The position numbers and the translations under genes were made by a program. Positions 17,866 to 25,752 of a stretch of 64,000 bases of DNA are shown here, piece after piece; positions within the stretch are counted from its first letter, which is position 1; the number at the start of each line of letters is the position of its first letter. This DNA comes from Vibrio gazogenes (GTDB lineage: Bacteria; Pseudomonadota; Gammaproteobacteria; Enterobacterales; Vibrionaceae). The stretch spans positions 930,001 to 994,000 of the forward strand of contig NZ_CP092588.1 in the NCBI RefSeq assembly GCF_023920225.1, given 5' to 3'. The notes under the pieces were generated by a model. The model was not told the origin of the DNA. It did no database searches and saw only the letters and a list, made by a program, of their open reading frames with translations.

Positions 17866-18849
17866 CTATTGATAAATGAACATGGAAACAAACCAAGCCA
17901 ATAATACGGTTGGCGCACCCGTGATAAATCGGGAATACAACACAGAAGGCACACCGACTTCCACGGTTTCCTGTTTCGCACCGGCCAGCCCTAAACCGAC
18001 GGGGATAAAGTCGCAAGCAGCTTGTGAATTGATCGCAAACAATGCCGGGAGAGCCAAGTGAGGCGGAATTGCTCCTGTACCAATCTGCACACCAATCATG
18101 ACCCCAATGACTTGCGCAATCACAGCGCCAGGGCCTAAAAACGGAGAAAATAAAGGAAATGAACAAATCAGCGCTAAAACAATTAAACCAAGCGGATTAG
18201 AAGATAGTGGCGTGAGTAAATCGGCAACCCAATCGCCAAGACCTGACGCCATGATCACCCCGATCAACATCGAAACAAATGCCATAAAAGGCAAAATCGT
18301 TTTTAGTACAGTGTCAATGGTATCCCGACCCGCTTGGTAAAAAGTCGACATGATGTTACCCATGGACATACCGACTTTAGCGATAAGACCGCCACTTTGT
18401 TCACTTAATTTTTTATCGGTATCGTAAGTCAACGGGTGAGCGTTGCTGATGGTTTCGTTTTCTGCTGCATCGACGTTGTCTTGATCAATCATGCTGACGC
18501 ACGACTCGTCTATGGAAGATGCATAGATCCCCTCATGAATAAACTGAGCAAGAGGGCCTGATTTTCCGGTTGCATGAATATTTAATGTATACAAGTGTTT
18601 TTTGGGGTACAAACCACAGCGCAGAGTACCGCCACAATCAATGACAACTAGGGCAACATCTTCATCTGCGATGATATTTTTGAAGCCATCAACGGACTCA
18701 AGCCCCGTTAACTGACTGATATAGTCGACAACTTTAGGCTTCGATCCCCCTGTGACATACAGGATTTTCTTCCCTGAGACGATGGGTATATACAGAGGCC
18801 CTCCCCATCCTTGCTCCCCCGCAACGACGCTTAACAGGCGCTTCATCAT
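17866..18849 (-). CDS. PTS glucitol/sorbitol EIIB (SrlE-like), second copy
   Basis: 327 residues. N-terminal soluble IIB domain with the phosphorylated Cys in VVIDCGGTLRCGLYPKK (about residue 72), then a linker and a C-terminal membrane domain from about 175 with FMAFVSMLIGVIMASGLGDW and FLGPGAVIAQVIGVMIGVQI. Overlaps the preceding EIIC gene by ATGA. Closely parallels the EIIB at 22233-23258 but has a shorter linker. Confidence 0.93.
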   Translation of the reverse strand: MMKRLLSVVAGEQGWGGPLYIPIVSGKKILYVTGGSKPKVVDYISQLTGLESVDGFKNIIADEDVALVVIDCGGTLRCGLYPKKHLYTLNIHATGKSGPLAQFIHEGIYASSIDESCVSMIDQDNVDAAENETISNAHPLTYDTDKKLSEQSGGLIAKVGMSMGNIMSTFYQAGRDTIDTVLKTILPFMAFVSMLIGVIMASGLGDWVADLLTPLSSNPLGLIVLALICSFPLFSPFLGPGAVIAQVIGVMIGVQIGTGAIPPHLALPALFAINSQAACDFIPVGLGLAGAKQETVEVGVPSVLYSRFITGAPTVLLAWFVSMFIYQ

Positions 18850-19409
18850 TGATCACCATCTAATGAGAAGTCTGCTTTGCCAGACAATATTTTCCCTTGC
18901 TGTCGAGACACCATGACCGTCGTAAAATCGGTGACCCAACCTCTGAAAAAATTGGAAACTAACCCAACCAATAGATACCCCATTGCCAAAGGCGCTAAAG
19001 GTAAACCAAGCTGGGTTAAGCCATTGGCTACGCCAAGATAGATAAACAATTCACCTGGATTTACATGAGGAAACATACCATTCATAGAATGGCAGCTATA
19101 AGAAGCTGAAGCATAATAAGATGGTTTATAACGCTCAGGGAGAAACTTGCCGAGGCTCAATGTCATTGGATTACAAAAAACAAACGTGCCAATAAAAGGA
19201 AGGATTAAATATCGAGAGACCGGATTACTGGCACATTTTGCGGCCAATTTTTCAACGCGATGCTGACCGATAAAGCGGATTAATGAGTTCATGGCAACCA
19301 GCAGACATATCAACACGGGGAGAACCCCCGTGACCATGCTTACAAGAACGTCACCACCTTTCTCAAACAGCCCTAAAAACCACTCAGCACTTAAGGTTAA
19401 ATACTCCAT
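18846..19409 (-). CDS. PTS glucitol/sorbitol EIIC (SrlA-like), second copy
   Basis: 187-residue membrane subunit. Shows the family blocks AEWFLGLFEKGGD, NPVSRYLILPFIGTFVFCNP, SYSCHSMNGMFPHVNPGEL and NFFRGWVTDFT. It follows srlR by 122 bp on the same strand, so it is probably read from its own promoter or by read-through from the first srl set. Confidence 0.93.
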   Translation of the reverse strand: MEYLTLSAEWFLGLFEKGGDVLVSMVTGVLPVLICLLVAMNSLIRFIGQHRVEKLAAKCASNPVSRYLILPFIGTFVFCNPMTLSLGKFLPERYKPSYYASASYSCHSMNGMFPHVNPGELFIYLGVANGLTQLGLPLAPLAMGYLLVGLVSNFFRGWVTDFTTVMVSRQQGKILSGKADFSLDGDQ

Positions 19410-19531
19410 GATGCTTACCTAAATATAGACACAGTCGTCACTCTATCTTGATGCATAATGATAGTTTAAACATAAACAGTGTGCTGAAATGTGATTTCAA
19501 TCATCAATGGAAATTTTCAAATTAAAAACGT

Positions 19532-20314
19532 TTATACCAGATAAACCGTAATTCCCTTGCTTTTTAATCCGTTTAAATGTTCTTCTGATAAATCTGAGTC
19601 AGTGACGACGATATCAACCAAATCGAGGGGAACAACAACATTTGGGCTTTTACGACCAAACTTTGAGGAGTCTAGGACAACAATAATTTGATTGGCTGAT
19701 TGGCACATCGCTTGGCTGACCTGATAAGCTTCATTGTAAGTCGTACAACCTTGAATTAAATCAAAACCGTCAGCCCCAATGAAAAGTTTATCAAATGTAA
19801 AATGGCTGAAAGCACTTTCGGCCAAACTTCCATGAAACGAAGCTGAGCGTTTTCGGTAAGTCCCTCTAGGCATAATCACCGTATGTTCTGAGTTGAGTTC
19901 GTTCATCGCATGAACGATATCCAGACTATTTGTCATTAAAGTCAAAGACATAATTTTATCAAACTCGGGGACCATTTGTAGCGTTGTACTCCCACAATCG
20001 AGGATGATGGAGTCACCATCTCGAACTAACTGGGCCGCTTTTTTTGCGATGCGGATTTTTTTGTCTAGATTTAAAGTTTTCTTCTCATCCATAGCAATCT
20101 CTTCGGAAGCGCTGTTTGTCGCACCATGACTGGTCACAGCTTCTGCACTTCCGTAGCGTCTTGCCACGATGCCTTTTTCTTCTAATGCTCTGAGATCACT
20201 ACGAATCGTGGCACCAGATGTCTGGAAAATAGAGGCCAGATCGTTGACTGCCGTTTTGCCGTTTTGTTGAAGGTAAGAAACCAACTGACTTTGTCTGCTA
20301 TCAATACTCATCAT
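19532..20314 (-). CDS. srlR: DeoR family repressor of the sorbitol operon
   Basis: 260 residues. N-terminal DeoR HTH about 7-60 (LVSYLQQNGKTAVNDLASIF, then TSGATIRSDLRALEEKG), C-terminal sugar-phosphate sensor domain with DSIILDCGSTTLQM, LMTNSL and the FIGADG motif. Position after srlM matches the enterobacterial srlAEBDMR order. Likely ligand sorbitol-6-phosphate or sorbitol (known for GutR/SrlR). Confidence 0.9.
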   Translation of the reverse strand: MMSIDSRQSQLVSYLQQNGKTAVNDLASIFQTSGATIRSDLRALEEKGIVARRYGSAEAVTSHGATNSASEEIAMDEKKTLNLDKKIRIAKKAAQLVRDGDSIILDCGSTTLQMVPEFDKIMSLTLMTNSLDIVHAMNELNSEHTVIMPRGTYRKRSASFHGSLAESAFSHFTFDKLFIGADGFDLIQGCTTYNEAYQVSQAMCQSANQIIVVLDSSKFGRKSPNVVVPLDLVDIVVTDSDLSEEHLNGLKSKGITVYLV

Positions 20315-20386
20315 AAAATCTACCGATTAATTTGTGGTTATTCTACACCAGATTATTATCATATTGAATGTAATTTGAAAACTCTG

Positions 20387-20743
20387 TCATTCAGTTTGAA
20401 AGGCAACGTTAAGCGCTTCCTGAGTCCCGTGACTCAGCCCGTTCAGCATCTGTTTATCGAATGGATATGAGCAACCAATCACTTCAGCCAGTGTTTTCGG
20501 GCGGGCAAAAACAGTCACACCATTAAGTACCTTCGCATCCGTAACAGTACCATCCTCAGCTTCAACTAAAACAACAATTGTTCTTGCTTTCCAACGACTT
20601 TTTGTTCGACCGATCTTCACCTTTCCCTTTCTAGCCATCGATTGAATCATTCGATTAAAGGCGCGTATTTGGAAAAAACTCATCGCGATTTGCGCGATCC
20701 ACGCGACAATCGCTATGCTGATGAATAAAGAAATAGAATCCAT
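20387..20743 (-). CDS. srlM: Glucitol operon activator SrlM (GutM)
   Basis: 118 residues, close to the 119 of E. coli SrlM. One N-terminal membrane segment (about 4-25) followed by a small soluble domain with RTKSRWKARTIVVLVEAEDG. GutM activates the sorbitol operon in E. coli; how is poorly understood. Lies between the small ORF and srlR. Confidence 0.9.
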   Translation of the reverse strand: MDSISLFISIAIVAWIAQIAMSFFQIRAFNRMIQSMARKGKVKIGRTKSRWKARTIVVLVEAEDGTVTDAKVLNGVTVFARPKTLAEVIGCSYPFDKQMLNGLSHGTQEALNVAFQTE

Positions 20744-20845
20744 AGGTTACCTCAAAATGATTGTCACAGTGCATGAACGAATGAGAAAGCATAAAACATC
20801 ATGATAGCTTCTAAGTATCACCATTTTCATAGTGATGGCGTGATT

Positions 20846-20968
20846 TTACTGATTTTCAATTTTTTTATCTTTGATTTTTATTTTGGGTGTGTACTTCATA
20901 TCGTTCAGAAATAATCTTGTCCACCAAGCCAGAATGCACAACCCTCCAATCGCGACAATGATATCCAT
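20846..20968 (-). CDS. 40-residue membrane peptide in the sorbitol operon
   Basis: Too short to be found by length filters. ATG at 20968 with GAGGG five bases upstream. Reads MDIIVAIGGLCILAWWTRLF and continues as a Lys-rich tail ending KKIENQ: one membrane span and a positively charged C-terminus. It is between srlD and srlM and its start (MDIIV... versus MDSIS...) resembles that of SrlM, so it might be a SrlM partner or relative. Clean start, stop and spacing support it as a gene; function unknown. Confidence 0.6.
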   Translation of the reverse strand: MDIIVAIGGLCILAWWTRLFLNDMKYTPKIKIKDKKIENQ

Positions 20969-20993
20969 ACTATCCCTCAGATTCGAAAACATG

Positions 20994-21011
20994 AGGGGCT
21001 TTTCAGCCCCT
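20994..21011 (-). terminator. Hairpin after srlD, possible attenuator
   Basis: AGGGGCT-TTTC-AGCCCCT, a perfect 7-bp stem 32 bases after the srlD stop, without a proper T-run on the minus strand. It may stabilise the srlD mRNA or cause partial termination before the small ORF and srlM. Confidence 0.45.
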
Positions 21012-21042
21012 TCAATACGATTTCATCGGCTGGCAACAACGC

Positions 21043-21819
21043 TTAAAACATCACTTGTCCGCCAGTGATATTGATCGATTGACCCGTGCAGTATTTCGCA
21101 CCCTCACTGATATAGAATTTGAGAACATTTAACACATCGTCATACCCGCAACCGGCTTTCAGAGGGACTTTATCGATGTAATACTGCATGACTTCGTGTT
21201 CTTCAAGCCCCAGCTTCTTCGCATATTGCGGAATTAGACTTTGGAACATCGGGGATTCCAGTAGATTACCTAGCATCAAGCTATTGACGGTGATTTTGTC
21301 ATCCGCCAAGTCAAGAGCAATAGACTGCGTTAAACCAACCCCGCCAAATTTTGCCGAGCTATAACCGGCATTATGTTTACTCCCTACTTTCCCTGATTTG
21401 CTGTTGATTTGAATAATGCGTCCGCCATGACCTTGCTCAACCATATAACGAGCCGCTTCGCGAGCACACAAGAAGTACCCATTTAAGTTTACATTCACAT
21501 TAAAATTAAAATCTTGCAGCGTAAAATCGGTAATTTTCGTTGCTTTGGCGACACCTGCGCTATAAACCAAAACATCAATACTACCGAGCTGTGCTTTGAT
21601 GGTTTTAAATGCATCAGTAACACTTTGTTCGTCCGTGGCATCGACACCAACGCCAACTGCGATACCGTCCCCTTGTAATGTACAGATTTCATCGGCCACT
21701 TGGGTGGCATTCCGAACATTTAAGTCGGCAACTCCCACTTTGTATCCTGCTGCTGCAAGTCCTTTACAAAGATACTCACCAAGTGTTTGACCACCACCAA
21801 CAACAACTGCTGTTTTCAT
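21043..21819 (-). CDS. srlD: Sorbitol-6-phosphate dehydrogenase
   Basis: 258-residue short-chain dehydrogenase that oxidises sorbitol-6-phosphate to fructose-6-phosphate with NAD. Start ATG 21819 is fixed by AGGAG seven bases upstream and gives a length almost equal to E. coli SrlD. Seen: N-terminal nucleotide motif VVVGGGQTLGEYL, catalytic Ser in INSKSG and the Tyr/Lys pair in AGYSSAKFG, C-terminal NITGGQVMF. Cytoplasmic; follows srlB by 46 bp. Confidence 0.95.
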   Translation of the reverse strand: MKTAVVVGGGQTLGEYLCKGLAAAGYKVGVADLNVRNATQVADEICTLQGDGIAVGVGVDATDEQSVTDAFKTIKAQLGSIDVLVYSAGVAKATKITDFTLQDFNFNVNVNLNGYFLCAREAARYMVEQGHGGRIIQINSKSGKVGSKHNAGYSSAKFGGVGLTQSIALDLADDKITVNSLMLGNLLESPMFQSLIPQYAKKLGLEEHEVMQYYIDKVPLKAGCGYDDVLNVLKFYISEGAKYCTGQSINITGGQVMF

Positions 21820-21865
21820 AACGAATCTCCTAAAATGTAGAGGGAGTTCTGCCCCCTCCAAAAAA

Positions 21866-22222
21866 TCAAATAAAGCGAATAGTTGAACCAACACCCAATG
21901 AACGGGGTTGAGGACCGGCTAAATGAAGGCTACCGACGAAGTCAGCTTCGCTTGATGCGTCAAAACGCAATGTAATATGTCCTAAGTTGCCTAAATTTTG
22001 ATTCACACCATCACCGACCGCAGTGATTGGGTAGGTATTGCCATCGATAATCACTTCACCACCGACAGCAATCTCACCTTTCAATTGATCATGCGTGTGC
22101 ACAAAGCAGTACTCGGCAGCATCGGCTGGCACTGACTGGTTGAATAAAATCAACATATCGTCTTCCAGTGCTTCTAATGCACATTCCCCAACTTGAATGA
22201 TTTCAACACTATACAAACTCAT
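21866..22222 (-). CDS. srlB: PTS glucitol/sorbitol-specific EIIA
   Basis: 118 residues from ATG 22222 (GAGGG six bases upstream). GutA family with the phosphoryl-accepting His in EYCFVHTHD and the LGNLGHITLRFD block near 80. It lies 10 bp after srlE and belongs to the complete srlAEBD set. Confidence 0.94.
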   Translation of the reverse strand: MSLYSVEIIQVGECALEALEDDMLILFNQSVPADAAEYCFVHTHDQLKGEIAVGGEVIIDGNTYPITAVGDGVNQNLGNLGHITLRFDASSEADFVGSLHLAGPQPRSLGVGSTIRFI

Positions 22223-22232
22223 TTGCTTGCCC

Positions 22233-23258
22233 TCAGTTGTAAATGAACATTGATGCAAACCATGCCAACAATACGGTTGGTGCGCCGGTTAAGAAGCGTC
22301 CATACAGAACAGATGGGACACCGACACGCACTGTTTCCGGTTTGGCTTCAGCAAGCCCTAACCCGACCGGAATAAAGTCACAAGCAGCTTGAGCATTGAT
22401 AGCGAATAAAGCGGGTAGCGCTAGGTGCGGAGGGATATTGCCTAAACCGATCTGAGTGCCGATCAACACACCGATAACTTGGGCAATTACAGCTCCGGGC
22501 CCTAAGAATGGTGACAAGAACGGGAACGAACAAATCAGCGCTAAGATAATTAATCCAACAGGATTCGTTGCCAGCGGCACTAACACGTGAGCAATTGTGT
22601 CCCCAATACCACTGGCCAATATCACACCGATGAGCATAGAAACGAATGCCATGAATGGAATGATGGTGGACATGACGGTATCAATCGTGTCACGGCCGGC
22701 TTGGAAAAATACCGCCATAACATTCCCCATAGCCATACCAATTCGGGCTAACAGGCCATCTGACTGTTCGGTGAGTTTTTTAGTGGTATCGATGTTCCCT
22801 GTCGTTACGGCTGCATCACTTGAATCCGCGTTATTTGAATCCATAGAAACTTCGTGAGCTGCAACCGTTGAAGTCCCCCTTGCAGCATCCAAACCGTCAA
22901 CGACACTCACGCAATCAACGTCAACATTGGAAACATAGTTACTTTCATTGATGTACTTCGCCATTACGCCAGACTTGCCTGTCGGCATAACATTCAGAGT
23001 GGGAACATTGTTTTTAGGATACAGGCCACAGCGCATTGAGCCGCCGCAGTCAATAACAGCGACCGCCATCTCTTTATATTCACAACCGTCAGCGAATCCA
23101 TCAACAGTCTCTAAACCTGTCAATTCAACTAATCGGTCAACAAGTGCTGGTCGGGTCCCTCCGACCATGTACATGATTTTCTTAGTTTTTGGGAAATCGA
23201 CGATCAGTTCTTTACCCCAACCACCTTTCCCTGCTTTGATTTTTAATGTTGTCGTCAT
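22233..23258 (-). CDS. srlE: PTS glucitol/sorbitol EIIB
   Basis: 341 residues. IIB active Cys in VIDCGGSMRCGLYPKN (about 70), a long Ser/Thr/Asp linker (about 125-155), then the membrane domain with DTIDTVMSTIIPFMAFVSML and FIPVGLGLAEAK. Begins 13 bp after srlA. The linker is longer than in the second copy at 17866-18849. Confidence 0.95.
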   Translation of the reverse strand: MTTTLKIKAGKGGWGKELIVDFPKTKKIMYMVGGTRPALVDRLVELTGLETVDGFADGCEYKEMAVAVIDCGGSMRCGLYPKNNVPTLNVMPTGKSGVMAKYINESNYVSNVDVDCVSVVDGLDAARGTSTVAAHEVSMDSNNADSSDAAVTTGNIDTTKKLTEQSDGLLARIGMAMGNVMAVFFQAGRDTIDTVMSTIIPFMAFVSMLIGVILASGIGDTIAHVLVPLATNPVGLIILALICSFPFLSPFLGPGAVIAQVIGVLIGTQIGLGNIPPHLALPALFAINAQAACDFIPVGLGLAEAKPETVRVGVPSVLYGRFLTGAPTVLLAWFASMFIYN

Positions 23259-23271
23259 GATCTCTTCCTCA

Positions 23272-23820
23272 TTAACTGAAACGAACTTCGCGATCTAATT
23301 GAATGCCTTGTTGTTTTTCGACCATCATGGTGGTGAAGTCAGTGACCCAACCTCTGAAGAAGTTCGAAATCATGCCGACAAATAGGTACGCGACAGCTAG
23401 TGGAGCGAGCGGTAAACCGAGTGTTGTAATGCCACTTGCTATACCCAGGTAAACAAATAATTCACCTGGGTTTACGTGTGGAAATAAACCATTCATCGAG
23501 TGACAAGAGTATGAACCTGCTGCGTAATAGCTCGGTTTGTAACGTTCTGGCAAAAATTTGCCCAATGAAAGAGTCATCGGGTTACAAAAAATGAATGTGC
23601 CGACAACCGGAAGAATGAGGTAACGAGAAACTGGATTGCTTGCACATCTGCTCGCCAGTCTTTCGACTCGGTTCTCTCCAATAAACGCAATCAATGCATT
23701 CATTGCACAAAGTAGCGCAATGAGTAGTGGCAGAATCCCTGTCATCATACCAAGCAAAGTTTCTCCGCCTTTTTGGAATAGTCCGATAAACCATTCCGCA
23801 CCTAAAATTATGGTATCCAT
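23272..23820 (-). CDS. srlA: PTS glucitol/sorbitol EIIC
   Basis: 182 residues from ATG 23820, the start that aligns with E. coli SrlA (TIILGAEWFIGLFQKGGE). The in-frame start at 23877 would add 19 poorly conserved residues; neither start has a strong ribosome site. First gene of srlAEBD and therefore probably just downstream of the main promoter. Confidence 0.93.
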   Translation of the reverse strand: MDTIILGAEWFIGLFQKGGETLLGMMTGILPLLIALLCAMNALIAFIGENRVERLASRCASNPVSRYLILPVVGTFIFCNPMTLSLGKFLPERYKPSYYAAGSYSCHSMNGLFPHVNPGELFVYLGIASGITTLGLPLAPLAVAYLFVGMISNFFRGWVTDFTTMMVEKQQGIQLDREVRFS

Positions 23821-24360
23821 ATGAAAGTAATGAAATCTCAATAAAAAATTCAAAAATTTTAACCCATTTAAAATCAATATCTTACTGATATATTTTTTGT
23901 TTTAACTTTTAAATAAAAAAATATTATTGAATTATTCAGAGTGACTCGTTAAATTAAAAACACAGAGCGCAAATAAAACAATCAAAACAAAAATAAAGAA
24001 ACCAACAATTACTTTCAAAATGAAAATAAGATAAAATAATAGTAAGCTCGACAGCTCGTAGGATGGTGAAAGAAGCATTCGTTCAGGCGGGCGAATCAGC
24101 GCGCAGATAGGAGCGCGTTGATGGGATTGATGAAAACGTTAACGACACCTGTCGCGCGATATATGAATCACAATTCAATAACGGTATGACTTGTTATTCG
24201 TAGACAAAGTGGCGTCTTTTCAGGCGTCATCAGTATAAACTCTATCCATCAAGCTTTTGTTTTTAAACATGATCTATACATGCTAATACAGGTATTTCCC
24301 CCCCATGCTCCTTAATATCTGTATTAGCCCTTTTATTCAGTACGATAAGAGAGGCTCATT
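23821..24360. other. Divergent control region between srlA and fsa
   Basis: About 540 bp, AT-rich on the srlA side (23860-24050) and more GC-rich near 24060-24180. It must hold promoters for both directions. I did not find a clear operator, and no gene is supported here. Confidence 0.5.
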
Positions 24361-25023
24361 ATGTCCGTTTATCTTGATACCAGTGATATTGAACAAATTA
24401 AGACGCTATCCGATTTATTACCAATTGCTGGTGTCACAACGAATCCAACAATCGTCGCTAAATCCGGTGTAAAGATGATCAATCTGTTACCCCGGATTCG
24501 GGATGCTTTAGATGGTGATGGGCTGATTTTTGGTCAAGTCATTAGCACGAGTGCAGATGACATAGTGACAGAAGCATTAAAACTCAATCAGATGGTTGAT
24601 CATTTCGTCGTGAAAATACCGGTAAATATGCAGGGCGTAAAAGCCATAAAAAGGTTAAAAAATGAAGGAGTTACAACCTTAGGGACTGCAATATATACTT
24701 CGCAACAAGCTTTTTTCGCGGCATTAGCAGGTGCTTCGTTTGTTGCGCCTTACATCAATCGAATTGATATGCTGACTGGCAATGCGATTGAAACGGTGGA
24801 ATCGATATCGAACCTCCTTTCTCATCATGCGCAGACATGTCAAATTATCGGTGCGAGTTTCAAAAATACCAAACAAGTGATCGACTGCTTAAGTATTCGC
24901 CAAGCGAGTGTGACCATCCCCGTCGAGCTTATCCATCAAATGATGGAGAACCCATGCGTAAACGAAGCAATTGATCAATTCAATCAAGATTGGCTCGACT
25001 GCTTTGGTTCTTTATCACACTAG
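24361..25023 (+). CDS. fsa: Fructose-6-phosphate aldolase (FSA/TalC type)
   Basis: 220 residues, exactly the length of E. coli FsaA. Cleaves fructose-6-phosphate to dihydroxyacetone and glyceraldehyde-3-phosphate, or runs in reverse. Seen: YLDTSDI at the N-terminus, AGVTTNPTI, the Schiff-base Lys in HFVVKIPV (about residue 84), GTAIYTSQQAF and IGASFKNTKQ. GAGAGG precedes the ATG. Divergent from srl, whose pathway ends at fructose-6-phosphate, so the two may be co-regulated. Confidence 0.92.
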   Translation: MSVYLDTSDIEQIKTLSDLLPIAGVTTNPTIVAKSGVKMINLLPRIRDALDGDGLIFGQVISTSADDIVTEALKLNQMVDHFVVKIPVNMQGVKAIKRLKNEGVTTLGTAIYTSQQAFFAALAGASFVAPYINRIDMLTGNAIETVESISNLLSHHAQTCQIIGASFKNTKQVIDCLSIRQASVTIPVELIHQMMENPCVNEAIDQFNQDWLDCFGSLSH

Positions 25024-25107
25024 GGAAAAGACCGATTCGGTGAAATGCGCCATAGGAAATGTCGTGACAAAAATGGGGCGTAAAACAGCAGAGAAATCGA
25101 CAGGCAT

Positions 25108-25209
25108 AAAAAAAGCCAATCACAAGGTCGTGATTGGCTATCAATATGAACAAATTAGGTTCACTAACAACGTCAGTTGGCTAGGTGACCCTCGGCTTAA
25201 TAAGGGTCA
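25108..25209 (-). ncRNA. qrr: Qrr quorum-regulatory small RNA, copy A
   Basis: About 102 nt. Read on the minus strand it opens with a TGACCC.../GGGTCA 5' hairpin, then the near-invariant Qrr core CTAGCCAACTGACGTTGTTA, a second stem-loop (GAACCTAATTTGTTC) and a terminator stem AGCCAATCAC.../GTGATTGGCT with seven Ts. Qrr RNAs work with Hfq and base-pair through this core with luxR/hapR-family and other mRNAs at low cell density. A sigma-54 promoter and LuxO-like boxes lie upstream. The first base is set 12 nt after the -12 element. Confidence 0.93.
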
Positions 25210-25219
25210 ATGTCATTAA

Positions 25220-25235
25220 AGCAGTATACGTGCCA
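25220..25235 (-). promoter_or_regulatory. Sigma-54 promoter of qrr copy A
   Basis: Minus strand TGGCACGTATACTGCT, a full match to the -24/-12 pattern TGGCAC-N5-TTGCW apart from one base, with 10 bases between GG and GC. It places +1 at the first base of the Qrr hairpin. Confidence 0.9.
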
Positions 25236-25314
25236 ACTTTTTAACAATCATTAACTACATGTTTTTATTCAATAAATAATCATTCAGTGCTTATCTTTTA
25301 TCCTCTTTATGTTT

Positions 25315-25346
25315 TTGCAAAATGCAAAAAATTGTGCATGATGCAA
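25315..25346 (-). promoter_or_regulatory. Two LuxO-type binding sites upstream of qrr copy A
   Basis: TTGCAAAATGCAA at 25315-25327 is a perfect TTGCA-N3-TGCAA palindrome, and GTGCATGATGCAA at 25334-25346 matches 12 of 13. They lie about 80-110 bases upstream of the promoter, as expected for activator sites of a sigma-54 promoter. Confidence 0.75.
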
Positions 25347-25752
25347 ATTGAACACACACGAGGATGCATAAAAAATAAATAAACCCCCAGACAACCTCGG
25401 CTTCAACACCCCGAAGATATTTGTTGAGGTTCATACCGTAGAAACTTTGCCTGCTATTTTGCTGTGTACACCTTTCCCTTCTGATGGACCTCTCAGTGAC
25501 ATCTCGGTTCCATTGGCCGTATGTCCCAAGAGCGTCAGACAAATAGAACCTGAGCTCTGTCCATCATCACTACCAAAGACTGTTGCCAGACCATAAACCA
25601 GACTGCCACATAACAGCAATTTGATAGTTTAGGTTTTCAGGGAAAATATTTCATGATCAACTTTTCTGGATCACAATATAAAGTCATTCAGGTTGAGCGG
25701 GACAATACATATTGTTAAATTATGAATTCAATTTCATAATAGAGATAATAAT

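Noticed and set aside
25291..25619. Overlapping minus-strand frames upstream of qrr copy A
   Set aside because: They run across LuxO sites, lack ribosome sites and show no recognisable domain.
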